Assembly: GCF_009925085.1 (NCBI RefSeq)
Contig: NZ_JAABNR010000004.1
Location: 1-64,000 of the forward strand
Origin: Stagnihabitans tardus
Lineage (GTDB): Bacteria; Pseudomonadota; Alphaproteobacteria; Rhodobacterales; Rhodobacteraceae
Direction of reading: 5' to 3'
Length of the DNA stretch: 64,000 nucleotides
Position 1 is the first letter of the stretch. Each line of letters opens with the position of its first letter. Of the stretch, positions 32,462-44,110 are shown one piece after another. The notes below the pieces were generated by a model that saw only the letters and a list, made by a program, of their open reading frames with translations, was not told the origin of the DNA and searched no databases. The position numbers and the translations under genes were made by a program.

Positions 32462-33019
32462 ATGACCGCCGCCTTCGACTTCCTCGCCCGCCGCCGCTCC
32501 CATCCCGCCAAGTTCTTCGACCCCAAGGGGCCCGTCCCCTCGCGGCAGGCGCTGGAGCCCATCCTGCAAGCCGCTCTGCGCGTGCCCGACCATGGCAAGC
32601 TGGAGCCCTGGCGGCTGGTCGTCCTGACCGGCAGCGCCCTGCGCGCCCTGGGTGATATCGCGGCCGAGCTTGCCCCCGATGCCGAGGCCGGCGCCAAGGG
32701 CAGCGCCATCTACCAGAGCTCCCAGCTGGCCGTGGCGGTGATCTCCTCTCCCAAACCCTCGCCCAAGGTGCCCGAGGTCGAACAGCGCGCCTCGGCCCAT
32801 GCGCTTTGCATGAACCTGGTCAATGCGGCCGAGGCGAGCGGTTGGGGCGCCTGCTGGCTGACCGGCTGGCCTGCCCATGACAAGGCCTGGGCCGCGCGCG
32901 CCCTGGGCTGCACCGAGGGCGAAGAGGTCGCGGGCCTGATCCATATCGGCACGCCCGGCCCCGAGGCGCCGGACCGCCCGCGCCCGGACCTCTCTCGCGT
33001 GGTGGAGTGGCGGGCGTGA
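32462..33019 (+). CDS. Nitroreductase family protein (YdjA-like)
   Basis: 185 residues. FMN-binding N-terminus FLARRRSHPAKFFDPKGP, then RVPDHGKLEPWRLVVLTG, the usual cofactor loop, and the dimer segment NAAEASGWGACWLTGWPAHD, with a final GLIHIGTP. This short subfamily lacks the longer substrate lid of NfsB. Physiological substrate unknown. The next gene overlaps the stop codon. Confidence 0.87.
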   Translation: MTAAFDFLARRRSHPAKFFDPKGPVPSRQALEPILQAALRVPDHGKLEPWRLVVLTGSALRALGDIAAELAPDAEAGAKGSAIYQSSQLAVAVISSPKPSPKVPEVEQRASAHALCMNLVNAAEASGWGACWLTGWPAHDKAWAARALGCTEGEEVAGLIHIGTPGPEAPDRPRPDLSRVVEWRA

Positions 33020-33702
33020 TCTTCCAGGCCTTCTTCGCCGCGCTTGGCCAGATGTCGGACCCGCGCTTCATGCGCGTCTTGTGGCGCGGGGTCGGCCTGT
33101 CCTTGGGCCTGCTCATCGCCATCGGACTGGCGCTTGGCATCTTGGTCGAGATGATCCTGCCCGGCAGCGTCTCCTTGCCCTTCATCGGCACGGTGGGAGG
33201 CCTCGGTATCGCCGCTGCCATCGGTGTGGCGGTGGCCATGCTGGTGGCCTCGGTCTTCCTGATGGTGCCGGTGGCGGCTGCCTTCTCGGCCATCTTCCTC
33301 GACGAGGTCGCCGATGCGGTCGAGGCCAGCCATTACCCGGGCCAGGTCGGCAAACCCCTGCCCCTGGCCGAGGGCATCGCCGATTCCGCCCTGCTTTTCG
33401 CGGTCATGGTCGCGGTCAACCTGGTGGCCCTGGCGCTGTCCTTCGTCCTGGGGCCGCTGGGGCCGATGCTCTTTTGGGCGGTCAACGGCTGGCTTCTGGG
33501 GCGGGAGTATTTCCTGATGGCCGCGCGCCGTCACTTGCCCCGCGACCAGGCCGTGGCGCTGGCCTCACGTCACCGGGGCAAGCTTTGGATCGCGGGGACC
33601 CTGATGGCCGCGCCCCTGTCCTTGCCCCTGGTCAGCCTCTTCATCCCGGTGCTGGGCGCCGCGACCTTCACTCACCTCTTTCAAGGCCTGAGAAATAGTT
33701 GA
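33016..33702 (+). CDS. EI24/CysZ-like membrane protein
   Basis: 228 residues from GTG 33016, which overlaps the previous stop (GTGA); a GTG at 33007 would add three residues. At least four membrane helices (about 25-45, 55-85, 125-150, 190-215). The cytoplasmic loop DEVADAVEASHYPGQVGKPLPL is the conserved EI24 segment. CysZ proteins carry sulfate, but members outside cys operons have uncertain roles, and nothing here links it to sulfur. 3' end overlaps the convergent DUF1467 gene by 35 nt. Confidence 0.82.
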   Translation: MIFQAFFAALGQMSDPRFMRVLWRGVGLSLGLLIAIGLALGILVEMILPGSVSLPFIGTVGGLGIAAAIGVAVAMLVASVFLMVPVAAAFSAIFLDEVADAVEASHYPGQVGKPLPLAEGIADSALLFAVMVAVNLVALALSFVLGPLGPMLFWAVNGWLLGREYFLMAARRHLPRDQAVALASRHRGKLWIAGTLMAAPLSLPLVSLFIPVLGAATFTHLFQGLRNS

Positions 33703-33961
33703 GCAGGCCGAAGTAATCCGTGTCCCGGATCGAGATGACCTCGGACATGATGACGCCGCACATCAGACCCCAGACGACCAGGGTGATCCAGGTCGTGAGC
33801 TTGGCCTTGCGGCCGATCTGCGGATCGACCGGGGCCGAGCGCGCAGAGCCCGGCACGATCTCTCCGGCATCGGCCTGGCTGACCTGCCGCGTCGGCAGGA
33901 TGCAGAGGAAGACCATGAACCAGGTGACGGAAAACAGCACCAGGGCGCCAGTGATGGTCAT
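33668..33961 (-). CDS. DUF1467 family membrane protein
   Basis: 97 residues, two hydrophobic segments (about 4-22 and 57-76). The N-terminal helix begins TGALVLFSVTWFMVFLCILP and the middle has polar QIGRKAKLTTWITLVVWG. Coupled to methylmalonyl-CoA epimerase by an ATGA overlap, an arrangement common in this family. Function unknown. Confidence 0.85.
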   Translation of the reverse strand: MTITGALVLFSVTWFMVFLCILPTRQVSQADAGEIVPGSARSAPVDPQIGRKAKLTTWITLVVWGLMCGVIMSEVISIRDTDYFGLLNYFSGLERGE

Positions 33962-34356
33962 GCTTGCTCCAACTCGATCAGGGTGCCGTTGAAATCCTTG
34001 GGGTGCAAGAAGATCACCGGCTTGCCATGGGCCCCGATCCTGGGCTCGCCCAGGACCCGCGCGCCCTCTGCCACCAATTTGGCACGGGCGGCCTGAATGT
34101 CCACCACCTCGTAGCAGATATGGTGGATGCCGCCCGAGGGGTTCTTTTCCAGGAAGCCCGCGATGGGAGATTTGTCGCCCAGGGGGGTCAGAAGTTCGAT
34201 CTTGGTATTGGGCAGGGTGATGAAGACCACCGTCACGCCATGGGCGGGCTCGTCCTGCGGCGGGGCGACATCGGCCCCCAGGGCGCCCGCATATTGCGCG
34301 GCGGCGGCGGCCAGGTCGGGGACGGCGATGGCGACATGGTTTAGGCGACCGATCAT
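33958..34356 (-). CDS. mce: Methylmalonyl-CoA epimerase
   Basis: 132 residues of the vicinal-oxygen-chelate fold: LNHVAIAVPDLAAAAAQY with metal-binding His, GGIHHICYEVVDI with the second His, and GTLIELEQA with the final Glu. Converts (S)- to (R)-methylmalonyl-CoA between propionyl-CoA carboxylase and methylmalonyl-CoA mutase. Length and motifs are complete. The mutase and carboxylase genes are not in this window. Confidence 0.92.
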   Translation of the reverse strand: MIGRLNHVAIAVPDLAAAAAQYAGALGADVAPPQDEPAHGVTVVFITLPNTKIELLTPLGDKSPIAGFLEKNPSGGIHHICYEVVDIQAARAKLVAEGARVLGEPRIGAHGKPVIFLHPKDFNGTLIELEQA

Positions 34357-34428
34357 CTGGAGCTCCCTGCGGTGTTGATGAATTTTTAGGGGTTATGCGG
34401 GGCGGTTTTCGCTCTGTCCAGTGCGGCA

Positions 34429-34443
34429 TTAACGCACGCTTAG
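34429..34443 (+). promoter_or_regulatory. Near-consensus CtrA box (TTAA-N7-TTAG)
   Basis: TTAACGCACGCTTAG differs from the alphaproteobacterial CtrA consensus TTAA-N7-TTAA in one base. It lies about 40 nt before the response-regulator gene, a plausible place for a CtrA-controlled promoter. One site found by eye; chance occurrence is possible. Confidence 0.4.
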
Positions 34444-34482
34444 GGATGATGTGGTCTGGTGAAGGGAATCTGGGGGAATGTC

Positions 34483-35184
34483 ATGCCGCATCTGTCGACC
34501 TTGGAACTGCCGGAACTGCCCATCAACCTGATGTCCGAAGACATGGGCGACCTTCCTTTGCGCGGGGTGACGATCCTGGCGGTCGAAGACAGCCGCTTCG
34601 CCTCCGAATCGCTGCGGCTGATCTGTCGCAAGCTGGGGGCGCGACTGCGGCGGGCCGACAGTTTGCAGACGGCGGCGGCGCATTTGCGGCTGTATCGGCC
34701 CGATGTGGCCATCGTCGACCTGGGCCTCCCCGACGGGCGGGGGGAGGCGTTGATCAACCAACTGGCCTCGCGCCAGCCCCGGCCCGCGATCATCGCGATT
34801 TCGGGCGATGGCGACCTGCGCGAGACGGCCTTGGCCGAGGGGGCGGATGCCTTCCTGGAAAAGCCCATCTCCGGTTTGAAGGATTTCGCAAGCCTCTTGC
34901 AGCGGCTTTTCCCCGATCGCGCCGGGCGCCTGGCCTCGGGGGGGGAAGGGGTGGTGCCCGACCGCCTGGCACTGCGCGACGACCTGGTCCATGCGGTCGA
35001 CATGCTCGACCACCTGCCTGGCCCCGAGGGGGAGGCCTATGTCGCGGGCTTTGTCCATGGGCTCGCGGTCGATTCGGGCGATGCGGCGCTGGAGGCGTTG
35101 AGCGCGGGGAAGTCCGACCTGACCTCGCTGCGCAACGCGCTCCTGGCCCGGCTGAAAAGCAGCGGCCCGGCCTTTGGCGGCTAG
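34483..35184 (+). CDS. Response regulator (receiver domain plus uncharacterised C-terminal domain)
   Basis: 233 residues from ATG 34483. Receiver domain 27-145: acidic pair Glu35-Asp36 in LAVEDSRFA, phosphoacceptor Asp79 in VAIVDLGLPDG, Ser107 in AISGDG and Lys127 in FLEKP. The remaining 90 residues are helical (LALRDDLVHAVDMLDHLPG, YVAGFVHGLAVDSGDAALEALSAG) with no DNA-binding motif I can recognise, so the output may be protein interaction. No histidine kinase is adjacent. A CtrA-like box lies upstream. Confidence 0.85.
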   Translation: MPHLSTLELPELPINLMSEDMGDLPLRGVTILAVEDSRFASESLRLICRKLGARLRRADSLQTAAAHLRLYRPDVAIVDLGLPDGRGEALINQLASRQPRPAIIAISGDGDLRETALAEGADAFLEKPISGLKDFASLLQRLFPDRAGRLASGGEGVVPDRLALRDDLVHAVDMLDHLPGPEGEAYVAGFVHGLAVDSGDAALEALSAGKSDLTSLRNALLARLKSSGPAFGG

Positions 35185-35257
35185 GGTCCGGCGGTCTTGC
35201 TGATCCAGAGCCGGTGTCCCGGCCCGATCCCGCGTCGCAACCACGACGCGCGCGGCC

Positions 35258-35485
35258 CTATTTCTTCGGGTAAACCCCTTCCGGCAGGTTCAGGGCAGCC
35301 ATCAGGTCGCGGATCTGCGAGAGCGAGAAGGTGACCCGCACCGGCTCGTCCAGCATCGGGTCGATCTGCTCGACGACGACGCAGTCTTCAAAGGCCAGGA
35401 TCACGGCATCCTCGGCGCGGGGCTCCTCGCCCTCGTCGATCAGCGTGATGGCGGTGTGGTCGAATTCGTGCTCGATGGTAAACAT
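35258..35485 (-). CDS. Conserved hypothetical protein, 75 residues
   Basis: Acidic soluble protein beginning MFTIEHEFDHTAITLIDEG, followed by AILAFEDCVVVEQID-like and VRVTFSLSQIRDLMAALNLPEG segments (beta-rich then one helix). I recall short proteins of this kind throughout Rhodobacteraceae, without assigned function. It is divergent from the DUF6455 gene; a perfect FNR-type box lies 43-56 nt upstream of its start and may control both directions. Confidence 0.75.
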   Translation of the reverse strand: MFTIEHEFDHTAITLIDEGEEPRAEDAVILAFEDCVVVEQIDPMLDEPVRVTFSLSQIRDLMAALNLPEGVYPKK

Positions 35486-35527
35486 GGACCCAGCATAGGC
35501 CGCCCTTGGCGCGGGGAAAAGGGGGGC

Positions 35528-35541
35528 TTGATCCAGATCAA
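35528..35541. promoter_or_regulatory. Perfect FNR/FnrL box
   Basis: TTGATCCAGATCAA matches the FNR consensus TTGAT-N4-ATCAA exactly. It lies between divergent genes, 54 nt before the DUF6455 start and 43 nt before the hypothetical gene start, a position suited to activation under low oxygen. Confidence 0.8.
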
Positions 35542-35594
35542 GGCGGGCCCCTTCCATGGGCGCACACTTGCGGCAGACCACGTTGGAGGATCGA

Positions 35595-35846
35595 ATGATG
35601 GGCTATATCGAGGCTCCGCGCGCCTGGGCGCTGACGCGGGGCATGGCGCGCTCGGTCGGGCTCGACCTCGTGGGCGCCGTCGTCGAGGGCTGGCTGAGCC
35701 GGGCAGAGCTGGCCGACCTCGTCGAACGCTGCGAGGCTTGCGACCAGTCCCAGCGCTGCACCTCATGGCTCGCCGTGACGCTGGACAGCAAGGACCTCCC
35801 CACCTTCTGCCCCAATGCAAGGGCCCTTCACGCCCTGCAACCCTGA
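35595..35846 (+). CDS. DUF6455 family four-cysteine protein
   Basis: 83 residues from ATG 35595 with TTGGAGGA ahead (the next codon is also ATG). Four cysteines, Cys46, Cys49, Cys55 and Cys72 (ERCEACDQSQRC, then FCPNA), form a CxxC-x5-C-x16-C set that could bind zinc or an iron-sulfur cluster. The N-terminal half is helical. Members of this family are frequent in Rhodobacteraceae. The perfect FnrL box upstream indicates oxygen-dependent expression. Function unknown. Confidence 0.8.
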   Translation: MMGYIEAPRAWALTRGMARSVGLDLVGAVVEGWLSRAELADLVERCEACDQSQRCTSWLAVTLDSKDLPTFCPNARALHALQP

Positions 35847-35917
35847 GGCCTGCGACGTTTCGGGCCTTGCCCCGGCACTTGGGCCTGGCGCAGAATGGCG
35901 CAAAGGGGAGGAACGGG

Positions 35918-36304
35918 ATGCAAGGTTTGGGCATGGGCCTGGGGCGCGGGATCGCCCGGTTTTATCTGGCACTGTATGATCTTGCGATGCGGTTGGGCCC
36001 CTTACGCGGGGCCTTGGTCATCGGCTATGGGCCGATCCTGGCCGCGATCTTGGTCTTTCTCGTCAAGACGCCGCTGCTGGACCCGGTTTTCGGCGCCACG
36101 GGGGCCACGCTCTTCATCTTCGTCGTCTTCGCGGCCTTTGGTCCCTTGATGAACACCGGGTCGAAAGTGGTCACCGAGATCGTGCATTTCCGCCGCAAGG
36201 GCGCCTGGCCCGGCGCGGGGCCGCTCGACCGCCCCGCGGCCATGGCCCCCACCATGCAGCGCATCGAGGCGCTGCGGATTTGGGCCCGGGGCGGTGATCT
36301 CTGA
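35918..36304 (+). CDS. Small membrane protein, unknown
   Basis: 128 residues from ATG 35918, preceded by AGGGGAGG. Two clear membrane helices (about 31-51, ALVIGYGPILAAILVFLVK, and 60-79, ATLFIFVVFAAFGPLMN), a weaker N-terminal hydrophobic part, and a basic C-terminal tail. I do not recognise a family. It lies 71 nt after the DUF6455 gene and could share its FnrL-controlled transcript. Confidence 0.65.
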   Translation: MQGLGMGLGRGIARFYLALYDLAMRLGPLRGALVIGYGPILAAILVFLVKTPLLDPVFGATGATLFIFVVFAAFGPLMNTGSKVVTEIVHFRRKGAWPGAGPLDRPAAMAPTMQRIEALRIWARGGDL

Positions 36305-36426
36305 AACTTGGCGAAAATCGGTCGGAGATTCTTGGCGGTCTTCCGTCCTTCTCCAAGGCTTTCTAAACCAAACCCTTTCAAGATGGCGCTGACCTGAGAC
36401 ATGGCGTCATCCAGAAGGACGGTTTC

Positions 36427-36960
36427 ATGATACCCGCTGTCGGAGCGGCCCTCGTCAATGAAGCGGCCCGCGCTGCGCCCCTGCCGTCGCCTGACGCCGG
36501 GTCGCTGTCGCGTTTCGCCGCGCTCTTGGGCGAGGAGTCCTTCGCCGATGCCATGTCCAAGCTGGACAGTGACCAAGACGGCAAACTCGGCCTTGCAGAG
36601 CTGGCAAACGGCCTGTGGGACGAGATGGAGCCGGACCGTGGAGAGAGCCTTCAGCAGATGGTCGAGACGATCATCGGCGCGCTGGAACCCGATGGCGATG
36701 CCACGATCCGCGCGGGGGCGATTTTGGCCGGGGGGCATGCCATCGTCGCCGCGCTGCCCCCGCCCTCGGCCGAGCGTCTGGCCGAGCATATCATCACATT
36801 GGGCGACAAGGATCTCGACGAGCAGATCAGCTCCGGGGAAATCGCTGATTTCATGCGGGACAAGACGTCCAAACCTTTGCAGGAATTGCTGTTCGACCTG
36901 CTCCTGGACCAGAAGGTCCAGGAAAGGATCGACCAGGCCGCGGCACTTTGCGCGGCCTGA
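36427..36960 (+). CDS. EF-hand calcium-binding protein
   Basis: 177 residues. Two canonical 12-residue EF-hand loops: DSDQDGKLGLAE (47-58) and DKDLDEQISSGE in the second half, with Asp at 1, 3, 5 and Glu at 12. No typical Sec signal peptide; the N-terminus MIPAVGAALVNEAARAAP is only weakly hydrophobic. AAGGA before the ATG. A second, longer EF-hand protein is encoded at 44869. Possible roles are calcium buffering or export with surface proteins; not known. Confidence 0.78.
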   Translation: MIPAVGAALVNEAARAAPLPSPDAGSLSRFAALLGEESFADAMSKLDSDQDGKLGLAELANGLWDEMEPDRGESLQQMVETIIGALEPDGDATIRAGAILAGGHAIVAALPPPSAERLAEHIITLGDKDLDEQISSGEIADFMRDKTSKPLQELLFDLLLDQKVQERIDQAAALCAA

Positions 36961-36962
36961 GG

Positions 36963-36984
36963 GAGGGGGCCTTCGGGCCCCCTC
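36963..36984. terminator. Terminator between EF-hand gene and carB
   Basis: GAGGGGGCC and GGCCCCCTC form a 9-bp perfect stem with a TTCG tetraloop, between convergent stop codons. Confidence 0.75.
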
Positions 36985-40311
<3,327 letters not shown>

Positions 40312-40604
40312 GTCTATCTCCTGAGGGCGGGCCTGGGCAAACTGGCGGGGTTATAGGCGGAATGCGGCGCGGCGCAAGGCGGAATCGGTGGCGGCGCCCC
40401 GGCCGGTCGTCTGGCCCGACCCGGCGGGCTTGCGCCGCCTGGTGCCGTTGCGTCTGGCGCGCAGGTCTCCGGGACGGCGGGGCGAGAGGTCCAGCGGGAC
40501 GCGCGGCGCAAGGCCAAGGGTGGGGCCAGACGCAAGGCCGGGGCGCCGCTTCCATGGATAAGGGCCGGGAGTGACCCCGGCCCTTGGCAATCTTCACTGT
40601 CAGC
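40312..40604. other. Intergenic region upstream of carB
   Basis: 293 nt, very GC-rich, between the carB start and the end of the permease gene. Apart from the terminator hairpin at 40560-40585 I see no gene; frames present have Arg/Pro-rich out-of-frame character. The carB promoter must lie here but I could not pick it out. Confidence 0.5.
40560..40585 (-). terminator. Terminator hairpin after the APC permease gene
   Basis: AAGGGCCGGG (40560-40569) pairs with CCCGGCCCTT (40576-40585), a 10-bp perfect stem with a 6-nt loop, 20 nt beyond the permease stop. Confidence 0.7.
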
Positions 40605-42161
40605 TTAGAGTTTTTCGCCCACCGCCGCTTCGGCCGCCGCGATGGCCGCCTTGCGCTTGGCGATGCGGTCGCCCGTCGGCGGGCCCTCGAAGCGGCGGTT
40701 CTCGACCGCGACCCAAAGCACCATGGCCAGCACCAGGAAGCCCAGGACGACGTAAAGCACGCGCTCGTTCGGCGGCGCCACGGCGATGAAGAGGATCACC
40801 GCCATGCCGACCACCGACAGGACGGTGACCAGCTTGTAGACCCCGGTGCTCATCGCCCAGGGGCCGGGCTGCGGCCACTTCGGCCCGCCGTAAGCCAGCA
40901 TCCCCGCCACCAGCGGCACCGAGAAGGACAGGAACAGGAAGACCAGGGTCGAGTTCACCACGATCACATAGATCGAGGTCCCATCCAGCTTGATCGACAG
41001 AGCCAGCACCACGTAAAGGATGCAGAGCACGGTCGAGGTCCAGATCGCATTGACCGGCGTGCGGTACTTGGCCGACACGGTCGCCAGCGCCTTGGAACCC
41101 ACCGGCATGCCGCCATCGCGCGAGAAGGCGAAGAGCATCCGGCTGGCCGAAGTCACCGTGGCCAGGCCGCACATCAGCTGGGTGATGAAGATGCCCAGGT
41201 AGATGACATTCTTCAGCCCGGCAGGCAGGACGGCGTTCATCGTCTCGAAGAACATCGCCCAGCCCTGGCCCGCGGCCACGTTCATGTCCGGGATCGCCAG
41301 GGTGATCGAGCAGATCATGACCCAGCCGATCAGCGAGGCCCAGAAGACCGAGGAGATGATCCCGGCCGGAACCGAATGGGCGGCGTTCTTGGTCTCTTCG
41401 GAGGTATGGGCCGAGGCGTCATAGCCGGTGATCGTATAGACCGGCAGAAGCAGGCACAGCAGGAAGAGATAGCCCATGTTGTCGCTTGCCGGGAAAACCC
41501 CACCGCCCGCTTCACCCGAATAGTTGGTGAAGGTCCAGAGCCGCGAGATGTCGATGGCGGGCGCGAAGTAGAGGCAAGCCACCACCAGCACGGCGGTCGT
41601 CACGAAGATCACATAGCCCGAGACATCGGTCAGGAAGGTCGTGGCCTTGATGCCGACATGGTTGAAGATCGCCTGGACGATGGTGATCACGGCCACGAAG
41701 GCCACGACCTGGCCATCGGTGCCGGTAAAGCCGAACATCGGCCCGAAGGTGCCCGCAAAGAAATAGGCCGTCCCGATGTTGATGGCCCCCAGAACCGTGA
41801 TCAGGCCCAGAAGGTTCAGCCAGGCCGTGATCCAGCCCACGAAGCGGTTGCCGAGGATCGAGCCCCAGTGATAGAGCCCGCCCGCCGTCGGGAAGGCCGA
41901 AGCGATCTGCGCCATCGACAGGGCGAACATGCCCGACAGAAGGCAGCCCACGATCCAGCCGATGCCCGCGCCCGCGCCACCCACCGAGGAAATCGCCTGG
42001 GCGAAGGAGTTGATCCCGCCCGACAGGATGCAGATGATCGAGAAGGAGATCGCGAAATTGGAAAACTTCGACATCGACCGCGACAGTTCCTGCGCATAGC
42101 CCATGCCGTGGAGGACCTTCATGTCCTCGTGCTTCTCGTGGTCGGAATAGTCGTCCGCCAT
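40605..42161 (-). CDS. APC-superfamily amino acid/amine permease (ACT type)
   Basis: 518 residues with about 12 membrane helices. The N-terminal charged tail (DDYSDHEKHEDMKVLHGMGYAQEL) is followed by the APC signature SMSKFSNFAISFSIICILSGGINSF, then FPTAGGLYHWGSILGNRFVGWITAW and TGYDASAHTSEETKNAAHSVPAGI. These match the amino acid-choline transporter group that includes GABA, choline and polyamine permeases. Substrate not resolvable. Own terminator downstream; a 234-nt region upstream should hold its promoter. Confidence 0.88.
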   Translation of the reverse strand: MADDYSDHEKHEDMKVLHGMGYAQELSRSMSKFSNFAISFSIICILSGGINSFAQAISSVGGAGAGIGWIVGCLLSGMFALSMAQIASAFPTAGGLYHWGSILGNRFVGWITAWLNLLGLITVLGAINIGTAYFFAGTFGPMFGFTGTDGQVVAFVAVITIVQAIFNHVGIKATTFLTDVSGYVIFVTTAVLVVACLYFAPAIDISRLWTFTNYSGEAGGGVFPASDNMGYLFLLCLLLPVYTITGYDASAHTSEETKNAAHSVPAGIISSVFWASLIGWVMICSITLAIPDMNVAAGQGWAMFFETMNAVLPAGLKNVIYLGIFITQLMCGLATVTSASRMLFAFSRDGGMPVGSKALATVSAKYRTPVNAIWTSTVLCILYVVLALSIKLDGTSIYVIVVNSTLVFLFLSFSVPLVAGMLAYGGPKWPQPGPWAMSTGVYKLVTVLSVVGMAVILFIAVAPPNERVLYVVLGFLVLAMVLWVAVENRRFEGPPTGDRIAKRKAAIAAAEAAVGEKL

Positions 42162-42395
42162 GGTCCCTCCATGTATTTATTGCCGCTTTGACTGCGGCTT
42201 GGTTTGGGCCTGCGACATTTTGTCTGCCCTGGACCCAGTGAAGCCACGAATTTTCAATCTGTCCAGCACTGAATAAAAATTTACAGGCCTATGTCAGACC
42301 CCTGTGGCTTTCCCGGGGCCAAAGGGTCGTTTTCCGGTGCAAACCAGGCTTTTCCGCACTGGCATCGCGGAGGCTGGCGCTCTAGGTCTGGGGCG

Positions 42396-43520
42396 ATGGA
42401 GAATGCGATGATCCTTTTGGAACATGGTCCGGGCGGGCCGGTGCAGTTCGAACATGCGTCAGAGCTGATCGTGGCCCGGCGCCCCGAGGAGCTGCGCCCA
42501 GCCCTCGCGGCGCTGGATGCGGCGCGGGCGCGGGGGAAATGGGTCGCGGGCTGGATCGCCTATGAGGCGGGTTTCGCGCTGGAGCCCAAGCTCGCCCGGC
42601 TGGCGGTGGATGGTCCCTTGCTGGCTTTCGGGGTCTATGACGCGCCGCGCCCGGCCGTGAGCCCCAGTTCCGGGCGGGTGCGGATCACGGCGCCCCGGCC
42701 CCTGGTCTCCTGGCCCGATTACGCGGCGGCCATGGCCAAGGTGAAGGCCTATATCGCCTCGGGCGACTGCTACCAGATCAACCTGACCTTCCCGATGGAG
42801 AGCCGCTTGCTGGAGGGCACGGCGCTGGAGCTCTACGCCGCCCTGCGCTCCCAGGCCGTGGGTTACGGCGCCTATTGCGCGCTGCCGGGGGTGCCGGTCC
42901 TGGTCTCGCGGTCTCCGGAATTGTTCCTGAAGACCGATGCGGGCGGCAGGATCGAGAGCCGGCCGATGAAGGGCACGGCGCCGCGCGACCCTGACCCGAT
43001 GCGCGACATGGAGCTGGCCGAGGAGCTGCGGTCCAGCGAAAAGGGCCGGGCGGAAAACCTGATGATCGTGGATCTGCTGAGGAACGACATCAGCCGCATC
43101 GCCCGGGTGGGCTCGGTCCGCGTGCCGCAACTCTTCGCCGTCGAGGCCTATGCGACGGTCCACCAGATGATCTCGCGTGTCGTGGGCGACCTGGTCGAGC
43201 CGCCCTCCATGAGCCGCCTGATGGAGGCGCTTTTCCCCTGCGGCTCGATCACCGGGGCGCCGAAGATCCGCGCCATGGAGATCATCGCCGAGGTCGAGCC
43301 CCATGGCCGCGGCCCCTATTGCGGGGCGATCGGCTGGATGGGCCCGGATGGGGCCTCGTGTTTCAACGTGGCGATCCGGACCCTGCAATTGACCGGCGAC
43401 CAGATAAGGCTGAACGTCGGCGGCGGTGTGGTGCAGGATTCGACCGCAGAGGGCGAATGGGAGGAGGCGCATTGGAAAGCGCGCTATCTGAACGGGCTCG
43501 TGACCCCGGGCTGCGGCTGA
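42396..43520 (+). CDS. pabB: Aminodeoxychorismate synthase component I
   Basis: 374 residues from ATG 42396 (ATG 42408 possible), shorter than E. coli PabB because the N-terminal tryptophan-binding half is reduced. Chorismate-binding domain: YIASGDCYQINLTFPM, SRSPELFLKTD, RPMKGTAPRDPDP, ENLMIVDLLRNDISRIARVGSV, then PCGSITGAPKIRAMEII and NVAIRT. The PIKGT-type active-site Lys is present in PMKGTAPR. Makes 4-amino-4-deoxychorismate for folate. The pabC-like gene overlaps its 3' end by 49 nt. Confidence 0.93.
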   Translation: MENAMILLEHGPGGPVQFEHASELIVARRPEELRPALAALDAARARGKWVAGWIAYEAGFALEPKLARLAVDGPLLAFGVYDAPRPAVSPSSGRVRITAPRPLVSWPDYAAAMAKVKAYIASGDCYQINLTFPMESRLLEGTALELYAALRSQAVGYGAYCALPGVPVLVSRSPELFLKTDAGGRIESRPMKGTAPRDPDPMRDMELAEELRSSEKGRAENLMIVDLLRNDISRIARVGSVRVPQLFAVEAYATVHQMISRVVGDLVEPPSMSRLMEALFPCGSITGAPKIRAMEIIAEVEPHGRGPYCGAIGWMGPDGASCFNVAIRTLQLTGDQIRLNVGGGVVQDSTAEGEWEEAHWKARYLNGLVTPGCG

Positions 43521-44080
43521 TCGAGACCATGCTTTGGGATGGGGCTGGCTACCCCCGGCTGGCCTTGCACATGGCGCGGCTGAGCCGTTCGGCGCGGGCT
43601 TTTGGTTGGCGCGCGCCCCAGGTGGCGTTGCCTGCGCCCGAGGCTCCGGCGCGGGTGCGGCTGCTGGTCGGGGCCTCGGGGGAGGCTGTGGCGGAGGTCT
43701 TTGCCCTGCCAGATGCCAAGGCGGAATGGGTGGTCGGGGTCTCTTCGGTGGTCTTGCAAGATGGGCCATTGCGGCGGTTCAAGACCAACCAGCGGGCCGA
43801 TTACGAGGCGGCGCGGGCGGGGATGACCTGGGACGAGGCCCTGATGGTGAACGCAAGGGGCGAGGTCTGCGAGGGGACGATCACCTCGGTCTTCTTCGAC
43901 CGGGGGCAGGGGATGCGCACGCCGCCCCTGTCTTGCGGGTTGCTGGAGGGGGTCCTGCGGGCCGAGCTTAGTGTCCCGGAGGAGGTCTTGCGGGTGGAGG
44001 ACCTGGGGCGGGTGCGGCTCTGGGTGGGCAATGCGCTGCGCGGGCTGATCCCGGCGCGGCTGGCCGGACAGGCGGGCTGA
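43472..44080 (+). CDS. pabC: Class IV aminotransferase, probable aminodeoxychorismate lyase
   Basis: 202 residues starting at TTG 43472, chosen because GGGAGGAGG precedes it at the right distance and the family start (LIETMLWDGAGYPRLALHMARL) needs this frame. PLP-fold features: the KTNQRADYEAAR segment with the catalytic Lys, DEALMVNARGEVCEGTITSVFF, and LSCGLLEGVLRAEL. It would release pyruvate from aminodeoxychorismate to give 4-aminobenzoate. The unusual 49-nt overlap with pabB implies coupled translation. Shorter than E. coli PabC (269), as is usual for the alphaproteobacterial form. Confidence 0.87.
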   Translation: MESALSERARDPGLRLIETMLWDGAGYPRLALHMARLSRSARAFGWRAPQVALPAPEAPARVRLLVGASGEAVAEVFALPDAKAEWVVGVSSVVLQDGPLRRFKTNQRADYEAARAGMTWDEALMVNARGEVCEGTITSVFFDRGQGMRTPPLSCGLLEGVLRAELSVPEEVLRVEDLGRVRLWVGNALRGLIPARLAGQAG

Positions 44081-44110
44081 AACCCGCCCCGGGCCCTTGT
44101 CAGTCCTGTC

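Noticed and set aside
40312-40604. Small Arg/Pro-rich frames upstream of carB
   Set aside because: Products look like GC-rich noise (runs of Arg and Pro) on both strands and lack start signals.
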